In this document: positions 42,716-51,093 of the stretch, one piece after another
Layout of the letters: every line of letters starts with the position of its first letter
How positions within the stretch are numbered: the stretch's first letter is position 1
Origin: Hydrogenispora ethanolica
GTDB lineage: Bacteria; Bacillota; UBA4882; UBA8346
Assembly (NCBI RefSeq): GCF_004340685.1
Contig: NZ_SLUN01000002.1
Location: 186,001-250,000 of the forward strand
Direction of reading: 5' to 3'
Length of the DNA: 64,000 bases
Position numbers and translations under genes: made by a program
Notes under the pieces: generated by a model
Databases searched by the model: none
What the model was told of the DNA's origin: nothing
What the model saw: only the letters and a program-made list of their open reading frames with translations

Positions 42716-43720
42716 ATGGTAGGGGCTTTTTTAGGAGTGGATGTCGGTTCGGTCAGCACCAATATCGTGGCCGTCAGCCCGGAGGGAGCGGTGCTGTCCC
42801 GGCAGTACATCCGTACCAACGGCCAGCCCTTGGAATGCGTCAAAGGCGGTTTGAAGGAGTTGCAAAAAGCCCTCCCGGAGCTGGATGTCCTGGGCGTGGG
42901 CGCCACCGGCAGCGGCCGGCAACTGGCCGGCATCTTGATGGGGGCGGATATCGTCAAGAACGAGATCACCGCCCACGCGGTCGCCACCACGCATTTCTAT
43001 CCGGACGTCCGGACCATCTTTGAGATCGGCGGCCAGGATTCGAAGATCATCTTCATCAAAAACGGGATGGTCGTCGATTTTGCCATGAATACAGTCTGCG
43101 CCGCCGGCACCGGCTCTTTCCTGGACCATCAGGCGGAACGGCTGAAGATCCCCATCGAACACTTCGGCGAGCTGGCGCTCTCGTCCCGCGCCGAAGTGCG
43201 GATCGCCGGCCGGTGCACGGTCTTTGCGGAATCGGATATGATCGCCAAACAACAATACGGCTTTTCCAAAGCCGACATCATCAAGGGCCTCTGCGAGGCG
43301 CTGGTGCGCAACTACATTAACAATCTGGGCCGCGCCAAGGCATTGGAACCGCCCTTTGTCTTCCAGGGCGGAGTCGCCGCCAACCGCGGCATCGTGGCGG
43401 CGTTTGAAAAAGAAGTGGGTTGCCCGGTCATCGTGCCGGACCATTTCGATGTCATGGGCGCGATCGGCGCCGCTTTATTGGCCAAGGATTCTATCGAAAG
43501 CAGCGGCGGCCGGACCGGTTTCCGCGGCTTTGAGACCGCGGACATGGATCTGGCGCCCCGGACCTTCCAATGCAGCGATTGCTCTAACAGTTGCGAGGTG
43601 ATCGAGGTCCTCGCCGCCGGCAATCCCATCGCCCGCTGGGGCGACAAATGCGGCAAATGGACCAATGCGATTCTGGGTTCGGTCGGCTCCGGCGGACCGG
43701 CCATCAAACATACGGCGTAG
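42716..43720 (+). CDS. BadF/HgdC-type acyl-CoA dehydratase activase
   Basis: ATG at 42716 (or GTG at 42713) after AAGGAGGAAT; 334 residues. It is an ASKHA-fold ATPase: FLGVDVGSVSTNIVAV is the phosphate-1 motif and FEIGGQDSKIIFIKNG the phosphate-2 motif. The two cysteines that bridge a [4Fe-4S] cluster across the homodimer are in NTVCAAGTGSFLDHQ and AGRCTVFAESD. It passes one high-energy electron per ATP cycle to the HgdB-like subunits. Unlike the 260-residue HgdC it has a C-terminal extension with the cysteine-rich FQCSDCSNSCEV, possibly another metal site. Confidence 0.92.
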   Translation: MVGAFLGVDVGSVSTNIVAVSPEGAVLSRQYIRTNGQPLECVKGGLKELQKALPELDVLGVGATGSGRQLAGILMGADIVKNEITAHAVATTHFYPDVRTIFEIGGQDSKIIFIKNGMVVDFAMNTVCAAGTGSFLDHQAERLKIPIEHFGELALSSRAEVRIAGRCTVFAESDMIAKQQYGFSKADIIKGLCEALVRNYINNLGRAKALEPPFVFQGGVAANRGIVAAFEKEVGCPVIVPDHFDVMGAIGAALLAKDSIESSGGRTGFRGFETADMDLAPRTFQCSDCSNSCEVIEVLAAGNPIARWGDKCGKWTNAILGSVGSGGPAIKHTA

Positions 43721-43784
43721 GCACAAATAAAAATTCGCTCAGCGCCGATCGCCATAAATTAACCGATCTTTGACCAAAATAGAA

Positions 43785-43813
43785 TTGCCTTTCCGGGTGG
43801 GGCATAGTAAAAT
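43785..43813 (+). promoter_or_regulatory. Promoter of mtnN-luxS
   Basis: TTGCCT (43785-43790) and TAAAAT (43808-43813) are 17 bases apart, about 70 bases before the mtnN start. Confidence 0.65.
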
Positions 43814-43881
43814 GTTGAGAGATTTGGCAGTGAGAACGCATCGCATGAAAATGTTGCACCATGATAGGAGATCACAACGGA

Positions 43882-44598
43882 ATGATTGGAGTAATTACCG
43901 CAGTTGCGTCGGAACGGGACGCCGTTCTCGGACGAATGCAGGATGTTAAGGCGCACACGCTTCACAATATCGAATTCTACGAAGGAAGCATTGGAAATAC
44001 TCGTTGTATCACGGCCATGTCCGGGGTGGGCAAAGTCAACGCCGCCCGTTGCACCCAACTGATGGTGGATCGTTTCCGGCCCGACCGGGTGGTCAATATC
44101 GGCTCCGCCGGGGCGCTTCATCCCGACCTGAATGTCGGGGATGTGATCATCTCCACCGCCTGCGTCCAGCATGACGTGGACTTGACCGCCTTCGGCCTCG
44201 AGAAGGGCGCGTTTGACGAATCGGAAAGCCGCTTTATCCAGGCCGACGCCGCGTTCATGAAGCAGTGCCAAAAAGCGATGGCCCAAGTGATCGACGGAGC
44301 CTATCAGATCTTGACCGGCCCGATTGCCACCGGGGATCAATTCAACGATTCGCTGGAACACAAGGTCCAGTTGTACGAGGAGTTCGGCGCCTATTGCAAC
44401 GAGATGGAGGGCGCCGCCGTGGCCCAGGTCTGCGCCATGTGCGAGATCCCTTTTGTCATTATCCGTTCCATCTCGGATAAGCCCGATGATCAATCGTCGG
44501 TGGCGATGTATGAGAATTTCAAGCAACTGGCCGCGGAACGGTGCGCCGAGTTTCTGGTTCGCTTGGTCGCGGTGCTGGAAAACCAAGATAAAGGATAA
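43882..44598 (+). CDS. mtnN: 5'-methylthioadenosine/S-adenosylhomocysteine nucleosidase
   Basis: The ATG at 43882 after AGGAG gives 238 residues, the normal length. The catalytic and binding motifs are MIGVITAVASERDAVL, the purine-site TGDQF, CNEMEGAAVAQ (ribose-binding Glu) and RSISDKPDD (catalytic Asp). It cleaves S-adenosylhomocysteine to S-ribosylhomocysteine and adenine, and methylthioadenosine likewise, in the cytoplasm. luxS follows after eight bases and takes the next step. Confidence 0.95.
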   Translation: MIGVITAVASERDAVLGRMQDVKAHTLHNIEFYEGSIGNTRCITAMSGVGKVNAARCTQLMVDRFRPDRVVNIGSAGALHPDLNVGDVIISTACVQHDVDLTAFGLEKGAFDESESRFIQADAAFMKQCQKAMAQVIDGAYQILTGPIATGDQFNDSLEHKVQLYEEFGAYCNEMEGAAVAQVCAMCEIPFVIIRSISDKPDDQSSVAMYENFKQLAAERCAEFLVRLVAVLENQDKG

Positions 44599-44606
44599 CG
44601 GGAGGG

Positions 44607-45095
44607 ATGGCTTTGAATTCAACGGGCAATGTCGAGTCTTTTGCGTTGGATCACGACCGGGTGACCGCGCCGTATGTCCGCAAGGCGAAGGTGCTGGCGG
44701 TCGATCCCCGGTTTCCGGAGTGTCTGATCTCCAAGTTTGACGTGCGTTTCGCCCAACCGAATCAAAAATACTTGCCTAATGACGCCCTGCATACGCTGGA
44801 GCATCTTTTCGCTACGTTTGTCCGGCAATATACCGACGCCCTCATCGATGTCTCGCCGATGGGTTGCCGGACCGGGTTTTATTTCATTTTTGCCGGCGAC
44901 CGGGAGGCGTCTTGGGTGGCGGCGCTGGTCCGCCGGGCGCTTGAGGAAGTGGTGGCCTTTCGCGGCGGGATTCCGGGCGCGGCCCGGAAAGAATGCGGCA
45001 ATTACCTGGAACACGATCTGGAATCCGCCCAGTTGTGGGCGGCCCGTTTTTTAAGCGTGCCCGAGGCGGAATTGGTTCAGATTTACCGGGGGTAA
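44607..45095 (+). CDS. luxS: S-ribosylhomocysteine lyase (LuxS)
   Basis: ATG at 44607, or TTG at 44613 with better spacing to GGAGGG; 162 residues. Zinc ligands are His62 and His66 in LHTLEHLF and Cys130 in KECGNYLEHDL. Glu65 and Cys87 (in MGCRTGFY) are catalytic. It splits S-ribosylhomocysteine into homocysteine and DPD, the precursor of autoinducer-2. The mtnN-luxS pair gives the two-step detoxification of S-adenosylhomocysteine; quorum signalling by AI-2 is possible but not shown. Confidence 0.96.
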   Translation: MALNSTGNVESFALDHDRVTAPYVRKAKVLAVDPRFPECLISKFDVRFAQPNQKYLPNDALHTLEHLFATFVRQYTDALIDVSPMGCRTGFYFIFAGDREASWVAALVRRALEEVVAFRGGIPGAARKECGNYLEHDLESAQLWAARFLSVPEAELVQIYRG

Positions 45096-45159
45096 ATCCG
45101 CGGCCGCTTCTCAATTCCTTTAGCGTCACTATCCGCCGGTGAGCGCGGAATAAAAGCAT

Positions 45160-45197
45160 GAGGTCTCAACCATTTTAATGGATTGAGGCCTCTTTTT
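45160..45197 (+). terminator. Terminator after luxS
   Basis: GAGGTCTCAACC pairs with GGATTGAGGCCTC and is followed by TTTTTTT, 65 bases beyond the stop. In the rest of the spacer to 45457 I see only a weak promoter (TTTTGTGC near 45371, TAATGAT near 45395) and an imperfect CTAAATTTAG palindrome at 45405-45414. Confidence 0.9.
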
Positions 45198-45457
45198 TTA
45201 TTCCGGGAGCTAGCAGATAAACTGCTGCCATTGTTGCCGGATTTTGGAGCGGATTTAAGCGCGGCGGGTTGGGCCGGGAGCGGTAAAGCCTTGAACTGTA
45301 AGGAAAATCGAGGACCAATCGTACATAAAGCCCAAAAAAGATCGCGATCTGCCACATTAATCTGTTAATGTTTTGTGCTTATTCAGTAACAAAATAATGA
45401 TATTCTAAATTTAGACTCAAATCTGCAAATTCGACTAAATTTGATTAGGTGAGAGTT

Positions 45458-47533
45458 ATGACGATTAATCTGAGTTCCCGGGAGAAAAAAATAATAAAAA
45501 CCTTGTTAAGCGCTGAAACCTACGTTTCGGTTGAGAATATCGCCAATCAAATGGATGTTTCTCCGAAAACGGTACGAAATGACCTGGAAAATATAAATAG
45601 CGCTTTAAAAATGTTAAAAATTGGAGAAATCATCAAAAAGCCGCGCAACGGGATCAGTCTGACTTTGGCGGCGGGTCAGGCCGAACGGCTGGAACAGTTG
45701 ATCGCCCAGAGCGAGGTAGAGAGCAGGAACGACGGCCTGGTGGACCGCAAGCTTTATATCATCCGGAAGCTCCTGTTCAGCTATGAACGGTCTTTCACCA
45801 TGCAGGAGATAGCCACCGCCCTCTATACCAGCCGCTCATCCGTGAGCAATCTTTTGAATGAGGTGGCTGACTGGTTCCGGCCGTTCGGCATCACCCTCTC
45901 GAAACGGCAGAATTATGGCATTGAGATTCATTATACCGAGTTGAACTGGCGGAAGGCGGCGGCGGATTTCTATCGGATGCTGCAGGAAGCGGGCGGGACA
46001 ACGCCGGAGGCCGGCGCGCCGCAAAGCTTGTTTGAGGAACGGATCAGCCCCGCCGATCTGGCGCTGATCCGGCGAATGCTGGACGGTTTTGACGCCGCCA
46101 AAGCGGCGGCAGCCCTCAGCGATTTGGAACGGAACGAGCATTTCCGGTATACCTACGAATCGTATCTCCGGTTGGTGCTGCAGATCTCATTCAGCATCAT
46201 CCGGCAGCGCAAACGCTGTCCAGTGGTTCTGCCGGCGGAGCAAGCGGCCATCGTCGCCCCCTCCCGTGAGTACCGGCTGGCGCAGGAGCTGGCCAAACCG
46301 CTCGAAAAAGGGTATCAAGTCCGTTTCACTGAGCCGGAAGTGCTCCATCTGGCCGCCTATATGCTCGCCTCGGATATTTCCGCTATCGAGGACGCGGCGG
46401 TGCGACGGGAGATATTCAGCCAGTCGGGCAAGCTGGAGCGGTTTTTCGAGGAATTGACCCGGTTTATCGACGATACGCTCCATGTCAACCTGGCACTGGA
46501 TGAGAATTTCGCCGGCGATCTGCGGTTGCATTTACGATCAGCCGTCTACCGGCTCCAGTTTGCCATTCGGGTGCGGAATCCTTTTTTAGCCCAGATCAAA
46601 GAGGGCTATCCCACCATTTACGGTGCGGCCTGGGGTTCGAGCGTTTTATTTGAGAAATATTTCGATGTCGAGGTGAATGAGGACGAGATCGGTTACCTGA
46701 CGCTGTACATCAGCGCCGCCGCTCAAAGGACCCCGGAAAAAGTCCGGGCGGTGGTGGTCTGTAATCACGGGATCGGTATCTCGCAACTGATCGCCGAAAG
46801 CGTGAAACGGACCGTTCCCGATCTGGAAGTGGTGGGAGTGCTATCCGCCGCTGAGTATCAGCGTTGGGACAGCGTCGCATACGATCTGGTCATCTCCACC
46901 CTGCCACTATTAACTCAGAGTAAGCCGGTGGTGACAGTCAATTCTATCCTGAAAGCCGCGGATATCGAAAGGATCGGCGAACAGATCCGTTTGTCCAAAC
47001 GGAGCAAGATCCGGCAGGATGCCGCCGCCGACGGCCCGGTCCGGTGGGGCTTTTTTGATCCGGAGCTGATCTTCGTCGACTTGGATGCCGCCGACAAACA
47101 GGAGGTCATCCGTTATCTCGCTGCCGCGCTCGTGAAACGGGGCCGGGTCATGCCGGAATTCCTCCAGGCGGCGCTCGACCGGGAGAGCGCCATCTCTACC
47201 GCAGTCGGTCAAGGCATCGCCATTCCCCATGGCAATTCGCAATACGTGAAGCGGTCGGCGATTGCCGTGGCCCGCCTGAAACGACCGTTGCTCTGGGCGG
47301 AGCAGGAGAAAGTGGATCTCGTATTGCTACTGGCCTTTCAAGTGACGCAAGCGGAGGTCCATAACCGGACGCTGAGCCGTTTTTATGCCGTGTTCGCTTC
47401 CCTGCTGGATGAACCGGCGCTCATTGCCGAGCTCCGCTCCTGCCGGACACCGGATGCAATCTATCAGTTCTTAACCAATACATTCAATCGCGAGGGAAAT
47501 CATGAAACAGATCGAGGTAATCATCAAAAATAA
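45458..47533 (+). CDS. PRD-domain PTS regulator (BglG/MtlR-type activator)
   Basis: The ATG at 45458 after AGGTGAG gives 691 residues. In order it has an HTH_11 (about 1-60), an Mga-like HTH (about 95-165), two PRD domains (about 190-410), a GatB-like IIB domain with the phosphocysteine in VVCNHGIGIS (near 435), and a fructose/mannitol-type IIA domain with His591 in IAIPHGNS. The PRD and IIB/IIA sites are phosphorylated by the PTS, which tunes activation of the operon. It is an activator of the MtlR/ManR class by layout. It overlaps the HPr gene by 32 bases. Confidence 0.94.
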   Translation: MTINLSSREKKIIKTLLSAETYVSVENIANQMDVSPKTVRNDLENINSALKMLKIGEIIKKPRNGISLTLAAGQAERLEQLIAQSEVESRNDGLVDRKLYIIRKLLFSYERSFTMQEIATALYTSRSSVSNLLNEVADWFRPFGITLSKRQNYGIEIHYTELNWRKAAADFYRMLQEAGGTTPEAGAPQSLFEERISPADLALIRRMLDGFDAAKAAAALSDLERNEHFRYTYESYLRLVLQISFSIIRQRKRCPVVLPAEQAAIVAPSREYRLAQELAKPLEKGYQVRFTEPEVLHLAAYMLASDISAIEDAAVRREIFSQSGKLERFFEELTRFIDDTLHVNLALDENFAGDLRLHLRSAVYRLQFAIRVRNPFLAQIKEGYPTIYGAAWGSSVLFEKYFDVEVNEDEIGYLTLYISAAAQRTPEKVRAVVVCNHGIGISQLIAESVKRTVPDLEVVGVLSAAEYQRWDSVAYDLVISTLPLLTQSKPVVTVNSILKAADIERIGEQIRLSKRSKIRQDAAADGPVRWGFFDPELIFVDLDAADKQEVIRYLAAALVKRGRVMPEFLQAALDRESAISTAVGQGIAIPHGNSQYVKRSAIAVARLKRPLLWAEQEKVDLVLLLAFQVTQAEVHNRTLSRFYAVFASLLDEPALIAELRSCRTPDAIYQFLTNTFNREGNHETDRGNHQK

Positions 47534-47762
47534 GGAAGGCTTGCATGCCAGACCGGCCATGAAGTTTGTCGAGACGGCCGCCGGTTTTAACTCCAAGATT
47601 CAGGTGAAAAAAGGCCCCAAATCATATAATGCCAAAAGCATGATGGCGGTATTGAGTATCGGTGCCGTCCAGGGTGAAAACCTCACCATTGTGGCAGAGG
47701 GCGACGATGAGGAGGCCGCTGTCCAAGCGTTGCAAAAGCTGCTCACCGAAGAACCGGACTGA
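47502..47762 (+). CDS. ptsH: HPr phosphocarrier protein
   Basis: An 86-residue HPr of normal length. The phosphorylation site for enzyme I is His15 in GLHARPA. Ser46 in NAKSMMAVL is the site for HPr kinase, so it could also take part in catabolite control. The start overlaps the end of the regulator gene by 32 bases, an unusually long overlap. It passes phosphate from enzyme I (51094) to the IIA protein that follows. Confidence 0.93.
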   Translation: MKQIEVIIKNKEGLHARPAMKFVETAAGFNSKIQVKKGPKSYNAKSMMAVLSIGAVQGENLTIVAEGDDEEAAVQALQKLLTEEPD

Positions 47763-47873
47763 CCAGCCGCAGTCCAATCCGGAGCGCGTCGCCGGAGGCG
47801 CCGGGGTTCGGCCGGCGAAAGTCGATTGCCGAAAAACGGGCGCAGAATTCTCTGATAAGGGTGGGGACCGAAC

Positions 47874-48329
47874 ATGGAAATTATCGATGTTATCAATCGC
47901 AATGCCATCGACCTGCAGCTGCAGGTGACTCATAAGCAAGCTGCCTTGGAGGCGCTAACCGAACTTTTGTGGCGGGACGGCGCCATCCGTTCGCGGGAAG
48001 AATTCCTGGCCGATGTCATGCTGCGCGAGGCGGAGGGGAAGACGGGTATCGGCGGTGCTATCGCCATTCCCCACGGCAAGTCCGACAGCGTGGTGCGAAC
48101 CTGTATCGCCATTGGCAGGGTCGATCGGGGGATCGAATGGGAGACCCTTGACGGCAATCCGGTCAAACTCATCATCTTATTCGCAGTTGACAATCAGCAC
48201 CGCGACCATCTCCATGTCAAGCTCATGGCCAAAGTGGCCGGGGCCCTGGCGGACGAGGCGGTCTGCGAGGCATTGTTGCAAGCGGCTACGCCCCAGGATG
48301 TACTGGACATTTTCGAAAGCAACGCGTAG
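47874..48329 (+). CDS. Fructose-type PTS IIA protein
   Basis: A 151-residue IIA of the fructose/mannitol family. The phosphohistidine is His67 in AIAIPHGKSD, with the supporting KTGIGGAIA before it and HRDHLHVKLMAKVAGAL after it. It carries phosphate from HPr to the IIB protein. The gene is separate from IIB and IIC, as in fruA-less, split fructose systems. The 111-base gap after HPr shows no obvious signal. Confidence 0.93.
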   Translation: MEIIDVINRNAIDLQLQVTHKQAALEALTELLWRDGAIRSREEFLADVMLREAEGKTGIGGAIAIPHGKSDSVVRTCIAIGRVDRGIEWETLDGNPVKLIILFAVDNQHRDHLHVKLMAKVAGALADEAVCEALLQAATPQDVLDIFESNA

Positions 48330-48514
48330 ATCGGAGCAGGCCTTGAGTGCCGTTGCTGAAAACAATTTTACCTCACTTAGCTAAGGAACAATAGAATTTG
48401 CGGTTGCCAGCCGCGCACCTGGCAATCCTGATAATAAGGCGGAAAGAAGGTGGCGCCGGGGCGAATCAGGGTCCATCCGGAAACGTACTGAAAGACTGGA
48501 TAGGAGGTAGTCAA

Positions 48515-48826
48515 ATGAATATTGTTGGAGTTACCGCTTGTACCGCCGGTATCGCTCACACGTATATCGCCAAAGAGAAGATCATGAAGGCGGCCAAGGA
48601 GTTGGGGCACGACGCCCGGATCGAAACCCAAGGCACCATCGGGGTGGAGGATGAGCTGACCGCGGCCGAAATCCAAAACGCCGATGTGGTGATCATCGCC
48701 TCGGATATCAATATTTCCGGCAAAGAACGGTTTAAGGGGAAAAAAGTCGTCGAGGTGCCGACCGCGACGGTGGTGAAATCGCCCAAGACCTTGATTCAAA
48801 AGATTGAGGAGAAACTGAAGGGTTGA
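48515..48826 (+). CDS. Fructose-type PTS IIB protein
   Basis: The ATG at 48515 with GGAGG gives 103 residues. The phosphocysteine is Cys9 in VGVTACTAGIAHTYIA, the classic start of fructose IIB. It receives phosphate from the IIA protein and gives it to the sugar in the IIC channel. About 185 bases separate it from the IIA gene without another gene. Confidence 0.94.
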   Translation: MNIVGVTACTAGIAHTYIAKEKIMKAAKELGHDARIETQGTIGVEDELTAAEIQNADVVIIASDINISGKERFKGKKVVEVPTATVVKSPKTLIQKIEEKLKG

Positions 48827-48912
48827 CCCTATCCCCTCCGCGGGCGAGTCGGCCGGCGGGGGGAGTCCATTGCATTATCTTTTTATTCTTATCAAAAAGG
48901 GAGGTCATTGCA

Positions 48913-49989
48913 ATGAAAAAAGGCGGATTTCAAATTAAAAAGCACTTGTTGACCGGCGTGTCCTATATGCTTCCGGTCGTCGTTGTCGGCGGTCTGTGTA
49001 TGGCCCTGGCCAAGATTTTAGGCGGTCCCCTGGTGGGCGACCAAGTGGATACCATTCCCTGGATGATTAATTCCATCGGCGCGGCCGCCATGACCTTTGT
49101 CGTACCGGTGCTGGCCGCCGGCGTTGCCTATTCCATCGCCGACCGGCCGGGGATCGCGCCCGGTCTGTTCATGGGACTCATCGCCACCAACATCAAGGCC
49201 GGTTTTCTCGGCGGAGTCCTGGGCGCGCTATTGGTCGGCTATTTGTTGTTGTGGCTCAAGGACCATCTGAAGATGCCCAAGAGCATGCAAGGTTTGAAGT
49301 CCATCATGGTCCTGCCGCTGCTTTCCTCGCTGATCATCGGCTTGCTGATGATGGGCCTGTTGGGCAAGCCCATCGCCATCTTCCAAGAAGCCATCCTCTC
49401 CTGGATGAAGGCGATGCAAGGCGGTTCCCGTTTTGTACTGGGCGCGATCATCGGAGCCATGATGGGCTTCGACCTGGGCGGTCCGGTCAATAAGACCGCG
49501 TCGCTGTTCACCAATGCCTTATTGGCCGAGAAGGTTTACGGTCCCGAGGCCATCAAGATCATCGGCGGCATGGTTCCGCCCCTGGGCGTGGCATTGTCGG
49601 TTCTCTTAACCCGCAAGAAATATACCCGGGCCGAGGTCGAATCGGCCAAGGCCGCTTTCCCGCTGGGATTGTGCTTCATCACCGAAGGCGTGTTGCCCTT
49701 TGCCGCGAGCGACCCGTTGCGGGTCATTCCGGCCTGCACGATCGGGGCGGCGGTCGCGGGCGGACTGGCCCTCATGTGGGGCGCGGGCTCTCCCTTGCCG
49801 CACGGCGGGGTGTTCGCGATTCCTTTCATGGAGCACCCGGTCCAGTTCATCATCGCCCTGATCATCGGCAGCGTGGTGACAGCGGCCTTGCTGTCGCTCT
49901 TCAAACCGGAAAAACCGGCGGACGCCGACGAAACCCTCTCCGAAGAGGAAGAGAGCCTCGACGATCTGGAGATCAAGCTGGACCTGTAA
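48913..49989 (+). CDS. Fructose-type PTS IIC membrane channel
   Basis: The ATG at 48913 (GGGAGGTC upstream) gives 358 residues with about nine to ten membrane segments. Family motifs are HLLTGVSYMLPVVVVGGL, GFDLGGPVNKTASLF and PLGLCFITEGVLPFAASDP, the last holding the sugar-binding glutamate. The C-terminus is acidic. It imports and phosphorylates a sugar together with IIB. The aldolase downstream suggests a ketohexose or a derivative as substrate. Confidence 0.95.
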   Translation: MKKGGFQIKKHLLTGVSYMLPVVVVGGLCMALAKILGGPLVGDQVDTIPWMINSIGAAAMTFVVPVLAAGVAYSIADRPGIAPGLFMGLIATNIKAGFLGGVLGALLVGYLLLWLKDHLKMPKSMQGLKSIMVLPLLSSLIIGLLMMGLLGKPIAIFQEAILSWMKAMQGGSRFVLGAIIGAMMGFDLGGPVNKTASLFTNALLAEKVYGPEAIKIIGGMVPPLGVALSVLLTRKKYTRAEVESAKAAFPLGLCFITEGVLPFAASDPLRVIPACTIGAAVAGGLALMWGAGSPLPHGGVFAIPFMEHPVQFIIALIIGSVVTAALLSLFKPEKPADADETLSEEEESLDDLEIKLDL

Positions 49990-50035
49990 TTCGCGGGAAC
50001 TGAAGCGCGGCTTCCGAATGACAAGGCATTGCAAG

Positions 50036-50069
50036 GAGAGCAAGTAACGTCCTGTTATTTGCTCTCTTT
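50036..50069 (+). other. Attenuator-like hairpin between IIC and aldolase genes
   Basis: GAGAGCAAGTAAC pairs with GTTATTTGCTCTC around a five-base loop and is followed by TTTAT. It could partly stop transcription before the aldolase and enzyme I genes. Confidence 0.6.
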
Positions 50070-50127
50070 ATCCAAAAAACGCTCTCAGAAGCCGCTGCTT
50101 TTCAAATTATTGAGGAGGAAACCACCC

Positions 50128-51039
50128 ATGTATGTAACGATGAAAAAGTTGTTGGACGACGCGCACCAACATGGTTATGCCGTCATCGCCGCCAACTGCA
50201 TCAATCTGGAGATGGCCCGGGGCATCATCGACGCGGCCATCGAGGAGAATGCGCCGATCATCCTGAATATCGGCCAGGGGCAGATGACCAACCACGCCGA
50301 CGGCGAACTGATGTCCGGCCTCATTCAAAGGCTGGCCCAACGGACGCCGGTGCCGATCGCCCTCAATCTCGACCACGGCAAGGACTACGAACGGCTCACC
50401 CACGCCTTCCGGCACGGCTTCTCGTCGGTCATGATCGATGCCTCCCAATATCCGTTGGAAGAGAATATTCGCTTGACCCAGGAAATCGTCAAGCTGGCCC
50501 ATTCCCAGGGCGTCACCGTCGAAGCGGAGTTAGGCAAGGTCGGCATGGCCAGTCAGGGCGATCAGGGCAATCAAAGTTTCTTTACCGACCCGGAGGAAGC
50601 CAAGTATTTTGTGGCTCAGACCCAGGTGGACGCGCTGGCGGTGGCCATCGGCACCGCCCACGGCAGCTATCCCAAGGGGATGGAGCCGAAGATCGACTTC
50701 GAACGGCTCAAGGCGATCAAAGCACTGTTGAACATGCCCTTGGTGCTGCATGGCGGCTCCAACTCCGGGGACGAGAATATCCGCCAAGCCGTCGCGCACG
50801 GGATCAATAAAATCAATGTCGCCACCGACAATTTCAACGCCTGCCGCGACTTCCTTGCGCGGCAGCTGGCCGAGCACCCGGATACCGATTTCCTGCGGCT
50901 GATGATCGACATGGAGAACGCGGTCAAAGAGTCGACCCGGCGTTATATCCGTCTCTCCGGTTCCGCCGGCCGGGCCGCTCATTTCGTTTTTAAGAACGAG
51001 CGCGCGGCGCGGCAGGTGGATACGACCAGCCACGAGTGA
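50128..51039 (+). CDS. Class II fructose-bisphosphate/tagatose-bisphosphate-type aldolase
   Basis: The ATG at 50128 after GAGGAGG gives 303 residues. Class II zinc and catalytic motifs are present: LNLDHGKD (catalytic Asp and zinc His), VEAELGKVG, VAIGTAHGSYP (zinc His) and LVLHGGSNSGD (zinc His and phosphate site). Members of this branch (FbaA, GatY, KbaY, IolJ) cleave 1-phosphate or 1,6-bisphosphate ketoses. Fructose-1-phosphate or a similar PTS product is the likely substrate in this operon; a separate kinase is not present. Confidence 0.9.
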   Translation: MYVTMKKLLDDAHQHGYAVIAANCINLEMARGIIDAAIEENAPIILNIGQGQMTNHADGELMSGLIQRLAQRTPVPIALNLDHGKDYERLTHAFRHGFSSVMIDASQYPLEENIRLTQEIVKLAHSQGVTVEAELGKVGMASQGDQGNQSFFTDPEEAKYFVAQTQVDALAVAIGTAHGSYPKGMEPKIDFERLKAIKALLNMPLVLHGGSNSGDENIRQAVAHGINKINVATDNFNACRDFLARQLAEHPDTDFLRLMIDMENAVKESTRRYIRLSGSAGRAAHFVFKNERAARQVDTTSHE

Positions 51040-51093
51040 GCGGACCCCGTTCGCCTCGGGCTGACCAAAATCGTTGGCAAAGGATAGATTGAC

